A stretch of DNA of 64,000 bases. Origin: Blastobasis lacticolella (taxonomy: Eukaryota > Arthropoda > Insecta > Lepidoptera > Blastobasidae). The notes beneath the pieces are model-generated. The model was not told the DNA's origin, made no database searches, and was given only the letters and a program-made list of their open reading frames with translations. A program made the position numbers and the translations under genes. Positions 42,063 through 53,706 of the stretch are shown here, piece by piece. Positions within the stretch are counted from its first letter, which is position 1, and each line of letters opens with the position of its first letter. The DNA is taken from assembly GCA_905147135.1 (NCBI GenBank), contig LR990056.1, forward strand, positions 9,682,001 to 9,746,000. The letters run 5' to 3'.

Positions 42063-43600
42063 GAACTTAAGTCAAATTAATTAGATTAAATAAGCGCTAT
42101 TTATTCTGACTGCCATGTAGCCTTAGAAACTAAGTTTCACCTTTGAGGTTAATAAATACCCTAGAGTGTTATACTTCGTTGGATAGCTGATAAAATGTAG
42201 ATGTTTTCAAGCACATCTGCAGAGCAAGTGCCATAATATTTTTATGAGATATTCAGAAAAGAAAAATATTTTTTTATATTTTTACTTATTTTATTAAGTT
42301 TTGATCGTCTACAATGACCTATTTAGTTAACTTACGTGCAATTTTAGTCATTGAGGTCATTAAACATCTCATTCTTCATGTAAAAAACAAAAAAAATAAT
42401 CATAAGAGTCAAATAAATTCAACATATTCAATTCAATAGCCGAAAAATTGGGCAATTTCATAAAAAAATTCAAACTCGAATATCTCGAAAACGGTTAAGT
42501 TTAGGATGGGGGGTTCCATAGTGAAATCATTCAGAAATAATGTGTACTACACGCCCTTAACGGATCTAGGTCGACTTTTCCTGTAACCCTGTATAAATAT
42601 GTATAGAGTAAAGATAAAACAATAGTAGACTGCGTTTCATCTACAAAGAGTCCCGTGTAAACCATGTGTTACTCTTTGGTCCCGTGGTTATCAGCAGAAC
42701 TACTTTTCATAGATACTAAATGTTGAAACAGCTAAGAGAAAAGCAACTTTTCAATTATTGATTTATTTGACATTACAACCGCGCAATATTCGTATTTCTG
42801 TTGTCAAATACATGGTCATGGTACAATTTTTCATACAAAGAACAGAATTGTTTTTCTGACAAGCCTGCTAAATGTTGTTCATGGTACGAATAAGCAAGAC
42901 AATTCTGTTTAGGTCCTGAGAGCTCATGGTAAGAAGGTACATAAACGATGTCGATATTTCGTTTTACCACATGTCCATAACTACAACGTACGTACGTCAT
43001 AATTGACAGCTAAAGACCACAAGGATATTTTTGCACGTGCCCGAAATCAGAACTAACGCCACCATCTTGTAAACAGACACTTTTGACAGACAGCCGAAGT
43101 TGATGTTTGACAACCACGCCTCATCCAAAAGATCCTTGTAGGTCTGTAGTTGGCCAAAGACAATAACTGTTAATCGAGGCATTCTAGCCGTGCAGTAGCA
43201 GTTCACCGAAAAGCGCTCATGGTACGATTCTAAACAATTCTGTTTAAGGCTTTTATGTAAACTACACGGAACTTGGATGGTTTTTAAAAAGTTCATGGTA
43301 AGCCTTCTGTAATAAGACCACGCTAAGTCCGAATCGCTTATTAAAAAAAATCTCTGTATGGCAACTTATGCCAACTTTTTCAACAGTCATAGAATGTCAT
43401 ACATAAAAGTCACAACAAACGATTTTATTTCTGTAGGATTGTTTATTTTCGTGAGTTATAAAAATATTATTAAATAATGGGCAAAACAATTCAAAAGAAA
43501 GTGCGGAAGATAATGTTCAGCATGATTAATAATTTAGACAAAAGATCAAGCTAATCGTGACCAAGTAACTGAATGTGACAAGGACTGATAAGGACAGATT
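42063..43600. other. MITE-rich non-coding stretch
   Basis: A mariner-like end (TCCTGTAACCCTGTATA) lies at about 42583-42599. CATGGTAC or CATGGTAA occurs five times in 500 bp (42817, 42880, 42925, 43218, 43294), several next to ACAATTCTGTTTA. This suggests overlapping ends of an old inverted-repeat family. Minus-strand ORFs at 42773-43000 and 42997-43296 have no recognisable domain. Confidence 0.4.
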
Positions 43601-43679
43601 ATCCCCAGATTTTTGCCATATCGACACTTTATAATTTCTACCACTGTCAGTCGATTTGGACTTAGCAACCACGCTAAGC

Positions 43680-43727
43680 ATCTCAGCATTGCTATAACAG
43701 AACCACCTATTATAGCAATGCTGAGAT
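43680..43727. repeat. Perfect inverted repeat, 18-bp arms
   Basis: ATCTCAGCATTGCTATAA (43680-43697) and its exact complement (43710-43727) are separated by 12 bp, inside the LINE RT region. Confidence 0.95.
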
Positions 43728-44610
43728 CCATAAACATATCAGATCTTGCCGTCAATTGGTTCAGTGACTATTTGGTTGGGCATCAGCAATATATACGGAT
43801 AGATGACAGTGAGGCAATGCATGCCGGCAATGCCCCAGGGCGGTGTCCTTTCTCCTCTCCTTTTCTCTATTTTTATTAACTTTCTCACCCTTCATCTAAA
43901 ATGCTCTTTCCGTCTATACGCAGACGACCTGCAAATTTACACCCAAGCTGCTGCTGAGGCTGTTGAGTCTACGGTTACTAAAGTCAGTAAAAAGTGCAGC
44001 GGCGGGTTCTCTAAGGCGATCGATAAATTTGCCCTCTATAAAAGCAAGGGAGCTACTTACGCGGACCTTATTCGTATCGGTCCTAGACTATGCAGACGTC
44101 TGTTATCTTAATCTCAATCAGGATTTTATTAACAAGCTTCAGCGTTTGCGAAATCATTGTGTAAGGTTCGTGTTTGGTCTGCGCGAGTTCGACCATGTCT
44201 CGGAGTACCGACGGGATTTACGATGGTTTCCTATAAGTCTAAGGCGGGATGAGAATGTTCTGGCTTTGTTGTATATGGTATTGTATGATCTTCGATCACC
44301 CGATCGGAGGGAGGCTTTCTGTTGATTAAGTGATGACCTGCGTACGTTACAGTCAACTACGGAAAACATTCTATTTGCCCCGTTTACACGTTCTCGCTAT
44401 TTCGTTGATTCCTTTACGGTAAAGGCTACTCTCCCATGGAATGAATTAACACGGGAGATACGTGAGTCAGAGTCTCTGCCCATTTTTGTGCCTAGTCTTG
44501 CCTAATTTACTAATTAATCAATGGTAATTAGTTTGTTAATTTTCAATTCATTACTGTTATTTTGTACTACTGTTTGTATGTAAGTTTTATAATTTTGTGT
44601 TTCTGGCTGA

Positions 44611-44652
44611 TTGTTCTAATATTTGTTGAGAGCCCAACAAATATTAGAACAA
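44611..44652. repeat. Perfect inverted repeat, 18-bp arms
   Basis: TTGTTCTAATATTTGTTG (44611-44628) and its exact complement (44635-44652) are separated by 6 bp, in the LINE 3' UTR. Confidence 0.95.
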
Positions 44653-44934
44653 CTTATTCGATTTCTCTTCTACATTTCTATGAAAGTTACCTGGAAAAGA
44701 TTGCTTGTAGCGATAAGGCCACCTTTGCTCAACTGTCTCACCGATTTATACTGTACCTACAATGTTTTGTATGAACAATAAAGTATTTATCTATCTATGA
44801 TGATAGATCCAGTTATGATTCTATAGTAATTATATCAGCTATTGAGACCCCAAGTGCCACCTTATAGTGCGATTTTAAATAATTCAATTTTGGGCCTGCT
44901 TTTGAACTGCAGGGAACTTGGATGGATTTCAAAG

Positions 44935-45062
44935 TATATAGTATTGCCCCTGGTAAAGTTTGTGGCAAACCGGTGGATGCAAGAGGCCTAGAGCCGCCCG
45001 ATATAGAAGGCTTAGTTGATGCTTATGTTCAGCAGTGGGCGACGTGTGGCTAAAATGATGGA
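44935..45062 (+). repeat. RTE-type LINE 3' end fragment
   Basis: It reads GGTGGATGCAAGAGGCC..., GATGCTTATGTTCAGCAGTG and GTGGCTAAAATGATGG, the C-terminal codons and tail typical of RTE-clade LINEs. Confidence 0.65.
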
Positions 45063-45204
45063 GATTATTTGAGGTAATCGAAAAGAGGTAGTTGTTACAA
45101 AAGGAAAATAAAGTCCATTGTAAAATAAAAAACAAAATTTTAATAATAATTTAGGCAATGATAATTGGAAATAAATACAATATGACAATATACCTTAACT
45201 AAAA

Positions 45205-45650
45205 CTACATTATTATAAAGGAAACCTTATTACCTAATGAAAAATACACAATAAATTCACAAAAAAACAGTATAACAAAAAGAAAACCAAAAGAATCCAA
45301 ATCGCAGGCTTGGAATGGGTAGAGGGTCATTGGTCGTCTCCACCAGGCGGGCAGAAATGTTCTGAAATATTTTACGGCATCTGCGTCGAGGTATCCCTGG
45401 CCAAGAGATCCATATTTACACCGTTTGCGGTCTTCTGCCGCTGATCGCTCTACCCATCGTCCCGTTGGATTCCAGCACACTGGCAAGGGCAAGGCAGATG
45501 ACGTTTGCGTGGTACGACATACGACCGATGCTTCGTCGACATGAAAGTCCATGGTGACAAAGTACATATACTTCATTCCCGCAATGGCAGCGATGTGGTT
45601 TGTTTGTATTGACTCCTTAACGCAAGCATACTCACAATGTAAGTGTGGGA
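45205..45650 (-). CDS. Unassigned ORF, about 145 codons
   Basis: The open frame runs from about 45650 to a stop at 45205. It could start at the methionine at 45576. The sequence is rich in Cys and Trp in its first half (PVPHLHCEYACVKES, NHIAAIAGMKYMYFV, CWNPTGRWVERSAAEDRKRC, FLPAWWRRP) and hydrophobic at the end. NHIAAI after two cysteines faintly recalls the CxH end of SWIM-type zinc fingers in some transposases, but that is weak. It is flanked by LINE remnants, so it may be transposon-derived. I do not recognise it. Confidence 0.3.
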
Positions 45651-45778
45651 CCGGTTAAGATGGTACCCATGTAAATGACTTGCCTGCAGCCAATATCCCG
45701 CTTTTTTTTCAGACGTTACGAGTAGACGATATGATCTGCATCATTAATGAAGCTTTCTAGAAGCGTTGAAAACCCAGC

Positions 45779-48392
45779 TTGCAGATCGGCTCAATAAGGA
45801 GTTTTTCAGTAGGTAATAATAATAATAATAATAATTCACAGGCAGGTTCTAATACCAATGATAATCATAGTGAAATGCCGACAAAAGAGATGCTCGAAAA
45901 CTACTGGTCCGGTATATGGGAAGAAAAAGCACAGCACTACGATAAGGCAGAATGGATAAACGAAGAAACTGCTAAATGGAGTGGAATAGAAGAAATGGAG
46001 TTCCAAGAAGTATCTGAAGATGATATTGCAAATATTACTCTTAGACTTCATAACTGGAAGGCACCGGGCATTGATAAAATCCATAACTACTGGTATAAAA
46101 ATCTTACTAGCTTACATAAATGCATAGCAAAAAATATCACAGACATCATTCTAGGCAAACAAAATATACCACAATTTATTACAATGGGAATCACTTACAT
46201 GCTTCCTAAAACTAAAAACTGCACACAACCGTCACAGTACAGACCTATAACTTGCCTACCCACAATTTACAAAATCCTAACTTCAGCAATTACTTCAAAA
46301 ATTACATCACATATCGAATACAATCAAATTTTAGCAGAGGAACAAAAAGGCTGTAGACGAGGACATATGGGATGCAAGGAAAAACTGATCATAGATTCTA
46401 CTATTCATAAACACGCCAACGCTAAAAACAGAAATCTGCACTGCACATACATAGACTATAAGAAAGCATTCGATAGTATTCCCCACACCTGGTTAATACA
46501 AATTCTACAGATTTATAAAGTAAACCCGGCTATAGTTGAATTCCTACGTAATATCATGACTTTCTGGAAAACAACTTTACATTTAAAACAGGGTAGCAAA
46601 TCTATCTCAACGCGTCAAATCAATATTGAAAAAGGTATCTACCAAGGCGACTCACTGAGTCCCTTATGGTTTTGCCTCGCCTTAAACCCACTGTCCAACC
46701 TACTACACAACTGTCGAGCGGGATATCGTCTCAAACATACTGGTGGCGAAACAGCTATCTCACATTTAATTTATATGGACGACATCAAACTGTATGCAAG
46801 AACTGAAATAGAAATGAAAAGACTTGTAGACTACGACAAAATTTAGTAACGATATTAATATGCAGTTTGGCCTAGATAAGTGTAGAACTTTGCATATTAA
46901 GAAAGGAAAACTTCACGCAGGAGACTATTTAATAGACGTCAACCATATAATAACAGCGATGGAAGCAACAGATGTTTATAAATATTGAGGGTACAATCAG
47001 CTAAAAGGTTTACAACATACGGAAATAAAGCAGTCACTAATAACTGAATATAAAAGAAGATTATCTGCTATCTGTAAATCACAATTATCAGGAAAACACC
47101 TGACCAAAGCAATCAATACTTACGCAATACCCATACTAACTTATTCGTTCGGGGTAATAAAATGGTCAAAGACAGATATAGAGCAAACAGGACGTATCAC
47201 ACGCGCTACACTTACCCGAAATAACCACCTACATCCTAAATCTGCAGTAGAAAGGCTTATAATTAAAAGACAGATTGGTGGTAGAGGTGTCATAGATATC
47301 CACCACCTTTGGCAAAAGCAGATTAATGGACTCAAAAAATTCTTTAGCAATAAATCTCAAACGAGTAATATTCATTTAGCAATCACTCAACATGATAAAA
47401 ATCTTACACCACTTAATTTAATTGACAATACGCACCAACCAACTTTAGTAAACGTTAAAGAACAAAAAATAGAAGAATGGAAAAATAAAGTATTACACGG
47501 TAGGTACCCCAACGATTTAGAACAGCCTCAAATAGACAAAATTGCTTCCAATAAGTGGCTCAATGTAGGCAATTTATTCCCTGAAACCGAAGGGTTTATG
47601 ATTGCAATCCAGGACCAAGTAATAAACACTAAAAACTATAGAAAATATATAATTAAAGACCCTAACACCATAAATGACCAATGTCGCAGATGTCGAACCC
47701 ATCCAGAAACCATACAACATATAACAGGAGCTTGCACCAACCTAACTCAGACAGACTACACCCATAGACATAATCAAATAGCCAATATTATACACCAAAA
47801 GCTGGCGATTAAGCACAAACTTATAGAGAACAGTAACACACCCTATTACAAATATACTCCGCAGGTAATACTTGAAAATGCTTCTTATAAATTATATTAC
47901 GACCGAGCAATACTTACCGACAGGACAATCCACTACAATAGACCCGACATAACTCTACAGGACAAACAAAAGAAAATTACTTACCTGATCGACATAGCAA
48001 TTCCAAACACTCACAATATACAAAAAACAATATCCGAAAAAATTAATAAATACACAGATCTTAAGGAGGAGGTCATCAGGATCTGGAAACAAGAAAAAGT
48101 TTATATAATACCTATAGTATTATCCACCACCGGAGTCATCCCTAATCATATGCACAATAGTCTAAAAGCTCTTGATTTGCCAGATAAGTCGTACATACTG
48201 TTGCAGAAAGCTGCCATATTAAATACCTGCAGGATAGTGAGGAAGTTCTTGCAAATAGAGGAAAACACCATCACCTCACCAGCCGTCGACCTTACCTAGA
48301 GTAGCACATACTTGGCTTTGGCCCGTAGGTGCTACTTAAATACCAGCTTAGGCTGAGAAAGTTTAAAAATAAACTTACGTAAATAATAATAA
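45779..48392 (+). pseudogene. R4/Dong-like LINE, copy A
   Basis: This is a site-type LINE with an RT and a C-terminal restriction-like endonuclease. The first frame (45779-46846) has WKAPGIDKIHNYW, ILAEEQKGCRRG, TYIDYKKAFDSIPHTWL, YQGDSLSPLWFCLALNPLS and YMDD. A frameshift at about 46840 and one TGA (about 46988) break the frame. It resumes through the thumb (GLDKCRTLHI) to 47598-48299 with CRRCRTHPETIQHITGAC, a CCHC-type motif, and RPDITLQDKQKKITYLIDIA, the PD-(D/E)xK-like nuclease. A (TAA)7 lies at its 5' end (45814-45834) and TAAATAATAATAA at its 3' end (48380-48392), as expected for the TAA-targeting Dong family first found in Bombyx. It is 5'-truncated. Confidence 0.85.
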
Positions 48393-48990
48393 CAACACAG
48401 CAACCTATACAGCATATAACTAGCACATGCTCTCACCTCGCACAAACAGATTACACTCATCGTCATAACCAAATAGCAAACATTATTCACCAGAAATTCG
48501 CAATAAAACACAAACTGATACCTCCAAAATCCCTATCATACTACCAATATAATTATCCCAAAACCTGTACTTGAGAGCGCAAGACACAGGATCTACTTTG
48601 ATAGAGCTATACTGACTGACAAGACTATCCATTTTAACAGACCTGACATAACATTAATAGACAAACAGGAAAAACATGTATTTATCATAGATATTGCTGT
48701 ACCGAATACACATAATTTACAAAAAAGCTACCGCCGTTAAAATTAATAAATACACTGAACTAAAAGAAGAGATATTGAGAATTTGGAATCTGGAAAAAGT
48801 GGATATTGTGCCTCTTGTGCTCTCCAGTACAGAAGTCATACCAAAACATATGAAACACTACTTAAGGTTAATAGATCTGCCGGAAAATATCTATATCAAC
48901 ATGCAGAAAGCCGCAATATTAAATACTTGTCGTATTGTGCGCAAGTTTCTCCAAGAAGATACGACCCGCAACCAAACTGAAAGTGAAGTA
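48393..48990 (+). pseudogene. R4/Dong-like LINE, copy B (3' part)
   Basis: It starts directly at the TAA-rich end of copy A. It encodes a diverged second version of the endonuclease domain in broken frames (THRHNQIANIIHQKFAIKHKL; then from 48694 KINKYTELKEEILRIWNLEK, VPLVLSSTEVIPKHMKHYLR, AAILNTCRIVRKFLQE). Its normal stop and 3' UTR are missing: the frame runs on into copy C at about 48990-49010. Confidence 0.8.
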
Positions 48991-50042
48991 CAACTCCACT
49001 CTTTCAAAGTGGCCAAAGAAAGGTATACCGAGGGAACCAATCAAAGTAGTTTCGACGGGAGCCTGCCCGATGCTTCTGCCTCAAATAATTTTTGGCGTAG
49101 TATTTTATCGGTTCCTGACGAACACTCGGACGGCGACTGGATGAATGTTGTCAAGCGCGAATGTGAGATCGTCGAGCCTGTGGCGGCGGTTTCCATCTGC
49201 CCAGTGGATGTAAGTTGTGCGATCGATACGGCTCAGAACTGGAAATGTCCTGGGCCGGATGGATTGCACAACTTCTGGATAAAATGGTTTCGATGCTCAC
49301 ATGAACGCTTGGCAACACAATTTCAAGAAACCCTTGAGCATGGTTCCCTACCAATTTTATTTACAACCGGTATTACCTTTCTGCTCTATAAGTCCGGTAG
49401 TACCACAGAAGCGAAAAACTATAGACCCATCACGTGCTTGCCTACGCTATACAAATACAAATACAAAATACAAATACAAGCTCCTTACATCCATTTTGAG
49501 AGAGAAAATTAATAGCCATATTATTGAAATAATATTTAAGCAATGTCACCAAATGGATGCAGGGTTGGGTCTCGTGGTACTAAAGAGCTCCTCCTCATAG
49601 ACATGACCATATTCCAACACAGTCCGGCGGAGCAGGATCTTGGAGCTGTATAAGATCAATGCAACTTTAAGATCTTTCTTAGAAGCATGTATGAGGCAGT
49701 GGATCACAGTCATTAGTCAACTAGTGGGCAGAGTTGACCATTCTCCTCCCCAGGACTTTATAAAGATAGAGAGAGAAAATTTTCAGGGCGACAGTTTGAG
49801 TCCACTGTGGTTTTGCTTAGCTTTGAATCCACTTAGCACATTGCTTAAGTATTCAGAGCTGGGATGCCGGCTTCGAAGAAAGGGCGAGATCATCTCACCT
49901 CTGCTGTACATGGATGACCTCAAGTTGTTTGCACCAAAACGCAAGGATCTAACGGAGTTATTGAAAATAACCGAAATTTTTAGTACTGCCATCAGAATGG
50001 AGTTTGGTGTAGATAAGTGTGCGGTCATGCATGTGCAGCGGG

Positions 50043-50077
50043 GAAAAGTTGCAAATACAACAAATTTGCAACTTTTC
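50043..50077. repeat. Perfect inverted repeat, 14-bp arms
   Basis: GAAAAGTTGCAAAT (50043-50056) and its complement (50064-50077) are separated by 7 bp, inside the RT coding region of copy C. Confidence 0.9.
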
Positions 50078-50561
50078 GAGACGATGTCTTTCAGATCTCT
50101 CTCTGAAGCCAAAACTTACAAATACCTTGGTATGTCACAGTCTTTGTGTATCGTCGGCGAGGGTGTAAAACAGGCAGTGAAGTTTCTTGTGTCGCCTAAC
50201 AAAAGTACTTAATAGTCTTTTGTCGGGTGCTCACTTACTCCTTTGGCATGTAAGGTGGACTCAAACAGAGTTGGACGCCCTGGATAGAAGGGTCCGTCTT
50301 CTGCTCACTACACACCGTATGTTGCACCCACGCTCGTCTGTCATGAGACTGCACATCCCACGTAAATGTGGAGATCGTGGCTTCTTAAGCGCCTAGACAC
50401 TCCACAATCGTGAGGTGTGCAGTCTTAGAGACTTCTTTCTTAACAACGAGTGTGGGATGCATCGTGCTGTGGTGGTGGTAGACAGAGGCCTAACCCCACT
50501 TTCCTTGGCAAACGAGAACTGGCACAAACCAAAGGTCCTAAGCACCATTGATCGCAAGGAC

Positions 50562-51215
50562 GTATTTTTCTTTTTTTTTTCATGTTATCCGGCAGACAAA
50601 CAGGCATGCGGGCCACCTGATGGAAAGTGGTCACCGCCGCCTATGGACATCAGCAACACCAGGGGAGTCACCAATGCGTTGCCCGCCTCTAAACAGACCT
50701 CTAATATACCTCTTGAACGATCCCATGTCATAGTCCAAAGGAAACACTGTGGCTGGGAGCTCATTCCACATCAGAATCGTATGAGCGAGATACGTTCTTT
50801 CAAACCTTCGCGTGATGACCAACAGAGGGTCTACTTAGTAGGGCTGAGTACCCAGCCCACGGCGGGTGGTGCGATGGCGGTTGTGCTGTTGGCACCAGAT
50901 CGAAATGTTCCTCGGAACACTCCCCATTGTACAGCCGGTAGAACACACACAGGGTGCCAAAGTCCCTTCAGTTAGCCAGTGGTTCTAACTTGCTTGTTTG
51001 TATGGGATTACGTCGACAATTCGAACGGCGCGTCTCTGTACGGAGTCCAGAGGATTAAGCAGGTCAGCAGTTTCGCCGGCCCAAAGATGGGAACAATACT
51101 CCATATGAGGCCGCACCTGCGCCTTGTACAGCAGCAGGCGCTGCCCTGGGGTGAAGTATCGCTTGGACCGGTTAAGCACTCCAAGCTTTTTCGAAGCCAG
51201 TTTGGCCTTACCTTC
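50562..51215 (-). mobile_element. LINE 3' fragment with RT C-terminus, inserted in copy C
   Basis: On the minus strand the coding end reads FTPGQRLLLYKAQVRPHMEY, CSHLWAGETADLLNPLDSVQ and RRAVRIVD. It is followed by ERTYLAHTILMWNELPATVF and a 3' UTR with the GCGGGCCACCTGATGGAAAG (plus strand) tail and an A-rich end (poly-T at about 50567-50580). The same tail occurs alone at 32304-32676 and about 55035-55165. This shows that those short copies are 5'-truncated LINEs, not independent SINEs. It is Jockey/CR1-like. Confidence 0.82.
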
Positions 51216-52159
51216 TAGTCTAGTCTAGTCTTCTACCTTCTCCGTCCATATGGAAGAGCAAGGAGCTACATGGACGGTTCTACAGGGCCTTGACAGGACC
51301 CGATGTAGATCTGTTCGCCTCGGTGAACTGGCTACGCTTCGGGAAAACGAGAAGGTTTTATTTGTGCAATTGCTGACGAGGTTATCATGACGACCAACTA
51401 CCGGAGGTATATCCTGAAGGACGGTACGGTTGACATTTGTCGTGCATGTCGCTGCCCTGAAGAGTCACTCAGGCATATTACATCCGGTTATGGTCGTCTT
51501 GCCAATGGGGAGTACTTGCATAGACATAACCTGGTAGCCAGGATTATTCACCAGCAACTTGCTCTTCAATATGGTCTTGTGGAGTCTGAGGTGCCATATT
51601 ATAAATACGTGCCAGCGCCAGTTCTTGAAAATGGTCTTACCACGCTCTATTGGGTTCGATCTGTGATCACGGACAGGACTATTGTAGCCAGTAGACCTGA
51701 TATAGTGCTCACAGATCGATCAAAGCGCCGAATAGTGCTCGTCGATGTCACCATCCCGCATAGCGGAAACCTTGCGAAGGCCGAGAAGGACAAACAGTGT
51801 AAGTACTTTGACTTGGCTCACGAGGTGACCGCCATGTGGGATGTTGATTCGACGATTATTGTTCCGATAGTAGTATCAGTGAACGGTCTCATAGCGAAGA
51901 GCCTCGACCAACATCTTAAGAGTCTCTCGCTAGATGGTTGGGTCAAGGGCCAGATTCTGAAAGCGGTTCTCTTGGAGACGGCGCATATTGTCAAGAGGTT
52001 CCTGTCTCTGCAGCCCTAACCGCCGGTAGCTTGGGCCTCACCCCGGTGCTGGTGGTACTCAAGGTTTAGGTTTTTTATGATATTTATTTTTCATATAAAT
52101 AAAAAATTAAGACCTTAGAATGAAAATAAATATGGAGAATAATAATAATAATCGTGGAC

Positions 52160-52395
52160 AAATTCACACAGCGCCATCTAGCCCTAAAGTAAGCAAAGCT
52201 TGTGTTATGGGTGCTAGATAACTGATAAACTACTTATATACTTTTAAATACATATTTATTGTACATCACACCCAGACCCGTAACAGAAATGAAAATTCAT
52301 CATTTCAATTTCTGCCCGGCCGGGTATCGAACCCGGGACCTCTTGCGTGGCATATGTTGACCACTGAACCACTCAGGTCGTCAGGTCAGTAGGTA
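52160..52395 (-). mobile_element. tRNA-derived SINE (second family)
   Basis: On the minus strand the head is tRNA-like: GAGTGGTTCAGTGGTCAAC (A-box-like) and CCGGGTTCGATACCCGG (B box GGTTCGATACC). A body with GAAATGATGAATTTTCATTT and an AT-rich tail toward 52160 follows. The 3' body and lack of a complete cloverleaf argue for a SINE, not a tRNA gene. Confidence 0.75.
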
Positions 52396-53089
52396 TTGTC
52401 AATTGGTTTCAAAAAGCATCAATAGATGGCGGTCCTACAATGTTGGTAATTTTTTACCAAAATGTTCAACGAAATGTATTTTAATACATACAAAACATTC
52501 ATATTTGTATTGCGTCCATTCTTAATCCTAGTGTCCATGAAACGAATTGACTCAGTCAAATCTATGTTTGTTTTGTTTGTGATAATTTATTACAACCTCT
52601 AAATTGGTTGAAGACTATTGATAAATACAATATTATCCAATACACGTGTACCCAGTGTTAAGCAACTATACTTGATCTAGGTTGAACTATAATAATTGAT
52701 AATAACACCAATTTGAACTATTTTAAAGCCTATATTGCAAAAACAAGGAACAATAAAAGCGGTCATCTGGTTAGTAGTTACACCATAGTTTTAAGCAAAT
52801 GTAACGGACACATCGTTAGCGCGTTCTAAATGACTCGCAGCGCCATCTTGTGGTTCAACATGGAACATAAGAAACTAGATAAGAAACTTGATACAGTTAT
52901 AATTTGACCACGTTTGTAACACCCAGTGTTTATATCCTTATTGCTAAGAACCTATTTCAAGCGATTATCAATTACCAAAATTGTCGGGGCGCCATCTAGG
53001 AAGTGGTTAGGAATGCTTTACATACCTATTGGAAAACTGCTCATTAGGTTACAAGAATAAAATTTAAACAACATAATAAATCATTTATC
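52396..53089. other. Non-coding, including the 3' flank of the synthase-like gene
   Basis: It is AT-rich with three 'GCGCCATCT' words (near 52171, 52841 and 52990) but no ORF or repeat I can name. The mRNA 3' end of the minus-strand gene should lie near 53000-53089. I see no canonical AATAAA there. Confidence 0.4.
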
Positions 53090-53706
53090 TTAATTCTTCG
53101 ACTCCACATTCTTTGGATCTGTCATGAAGTTCTCTGCGCTGAGAAGATATGTCACGCAAAGATTTTTGTCTTGGAAGTTACTCAATATCTCAGAGTCGAG
53201 ATGCCGGTTTACGATGGAAGCAACACGAAGGTCGGCAGAGAGGAGTCCAAGCGGCGTGGGCAGGGCATATTCCAGCAGCGGGTGGGTGGAGTAGCGCTGC
53301 AGGTCCGCCGCAGGCGCGCGCGGGCCCTGCGCGTGCAGCACTATAAGGCGCGACCGCAACGCACGCGGCCGCGGTTCGTGCGCGCGTGCCTGCTCAACGC
53401 TCGCGTGCGCTGATTCTATAAGAGAATGTATATATTGTGCCGAGTGTGGCACGCGGCCCAGCAGCTGACGCACGCACGCGTCGACCCGGCTTTTACACGG
53501 CGAGCTGGTGCTCAGCGCTGCCATCACTTTCTTCACTACATCTTGCACGGGCTCGCCGCTCTCCCCGGTAGCCATCAGTGAATACAAGTGCGCCGCCACG
53601 CCGTTCTGCAGCTCGGAGTAGGTCCCGTATGCGGCGAGCTCTTGTGCTAGAGCCGCCTGGATCTCGGTAGGCCCACCGCCCACCAGAAACACCGTACCAG
53701 TCAGAC
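53090..53706 (-). CDS. Terminal exon of the synthase-like gene
   Basis: The acceptor CTGCTCAG precedes the exon at 53707-53714. It encodes 204 residues of the thioesterase C-terminal half, ending DPKNVESKN and TAA. It is GC- and CpG-rich, unlike the surrounding repeats, as expected for a constrained host exon. The region where the catalytic His is expected reads LGLLSADLRVASIVN, with no obvious Gly-Asp-His. Confidence 0.82.

Larger units (their letters stand above)
43640..44795 (+). pseudogene. Jockey/CR1-like LINE: RT fragment to 3' end
   Basis: Frames 43613-44325 hold RT motifs: WFSDYLVGHQQYIRIDD, MPQGGVLSPLLFSIFIN, YADDLQIYTQAAAEAV, then after an internal deletion LFVSVLDYADVCYLNL, KLQRLRNHCVRFVFGL and LRWFPISLRRDENVLALLY. 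The 3' UTR ends AACAATAAAGTATTTATCTATCTAT at about 44795, a poly-A signal plus CTAT-type tail. Frameshifts separate the pieces. Two perfect short-loop inverted repeats lie within it. Confidence 0.82.
48991..52135 (+). pseudogene. R4/Dong-like LINE, copy C (interrupted)
   Basis: The 5'-truncated copy starts with FWRSILSVPDEHSDGD and WKCPGPDGLHNFWIKW and ITCLPTLY. An ATACAA-type repeat expansion and deletion follow (about 49450-49500). RT resumes with QGDSLSPLWFCLALNPLST, YMDDLKLFAPK and FGVDKCAVMHV (49783-50212), then a further segment to about 50560. A LINE 3' fragment interrupts it. The endonuclease part (51387-52019) is one open frame with CRACRCPEESLRHITSG, YLHRHNLVARIIHQQ, RPDIVLTDRSKRRIVLVDVT and LLETAHIVKRFLSLQP. 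ATAATAATAATAAT follows at 52137-52151. Confidence 0.85.

Noticed and set aside
42773..43296. Two adjacent minus-strand ORFs as a gene
   Set aside because: They contain repeated motifs (ACAATTCTGTTTA, CATGGTAC) that fit MITE ends, and no protein family is recognisable.
52310..52390. tRNA gene on the minus strand
   Set aside because: A- and B-box-like sequences are present, but a clean cloverleaf with acceptor stem is not seen. The sequence continues into a repeated body with an AT-rich tail, so it is called a SINE.
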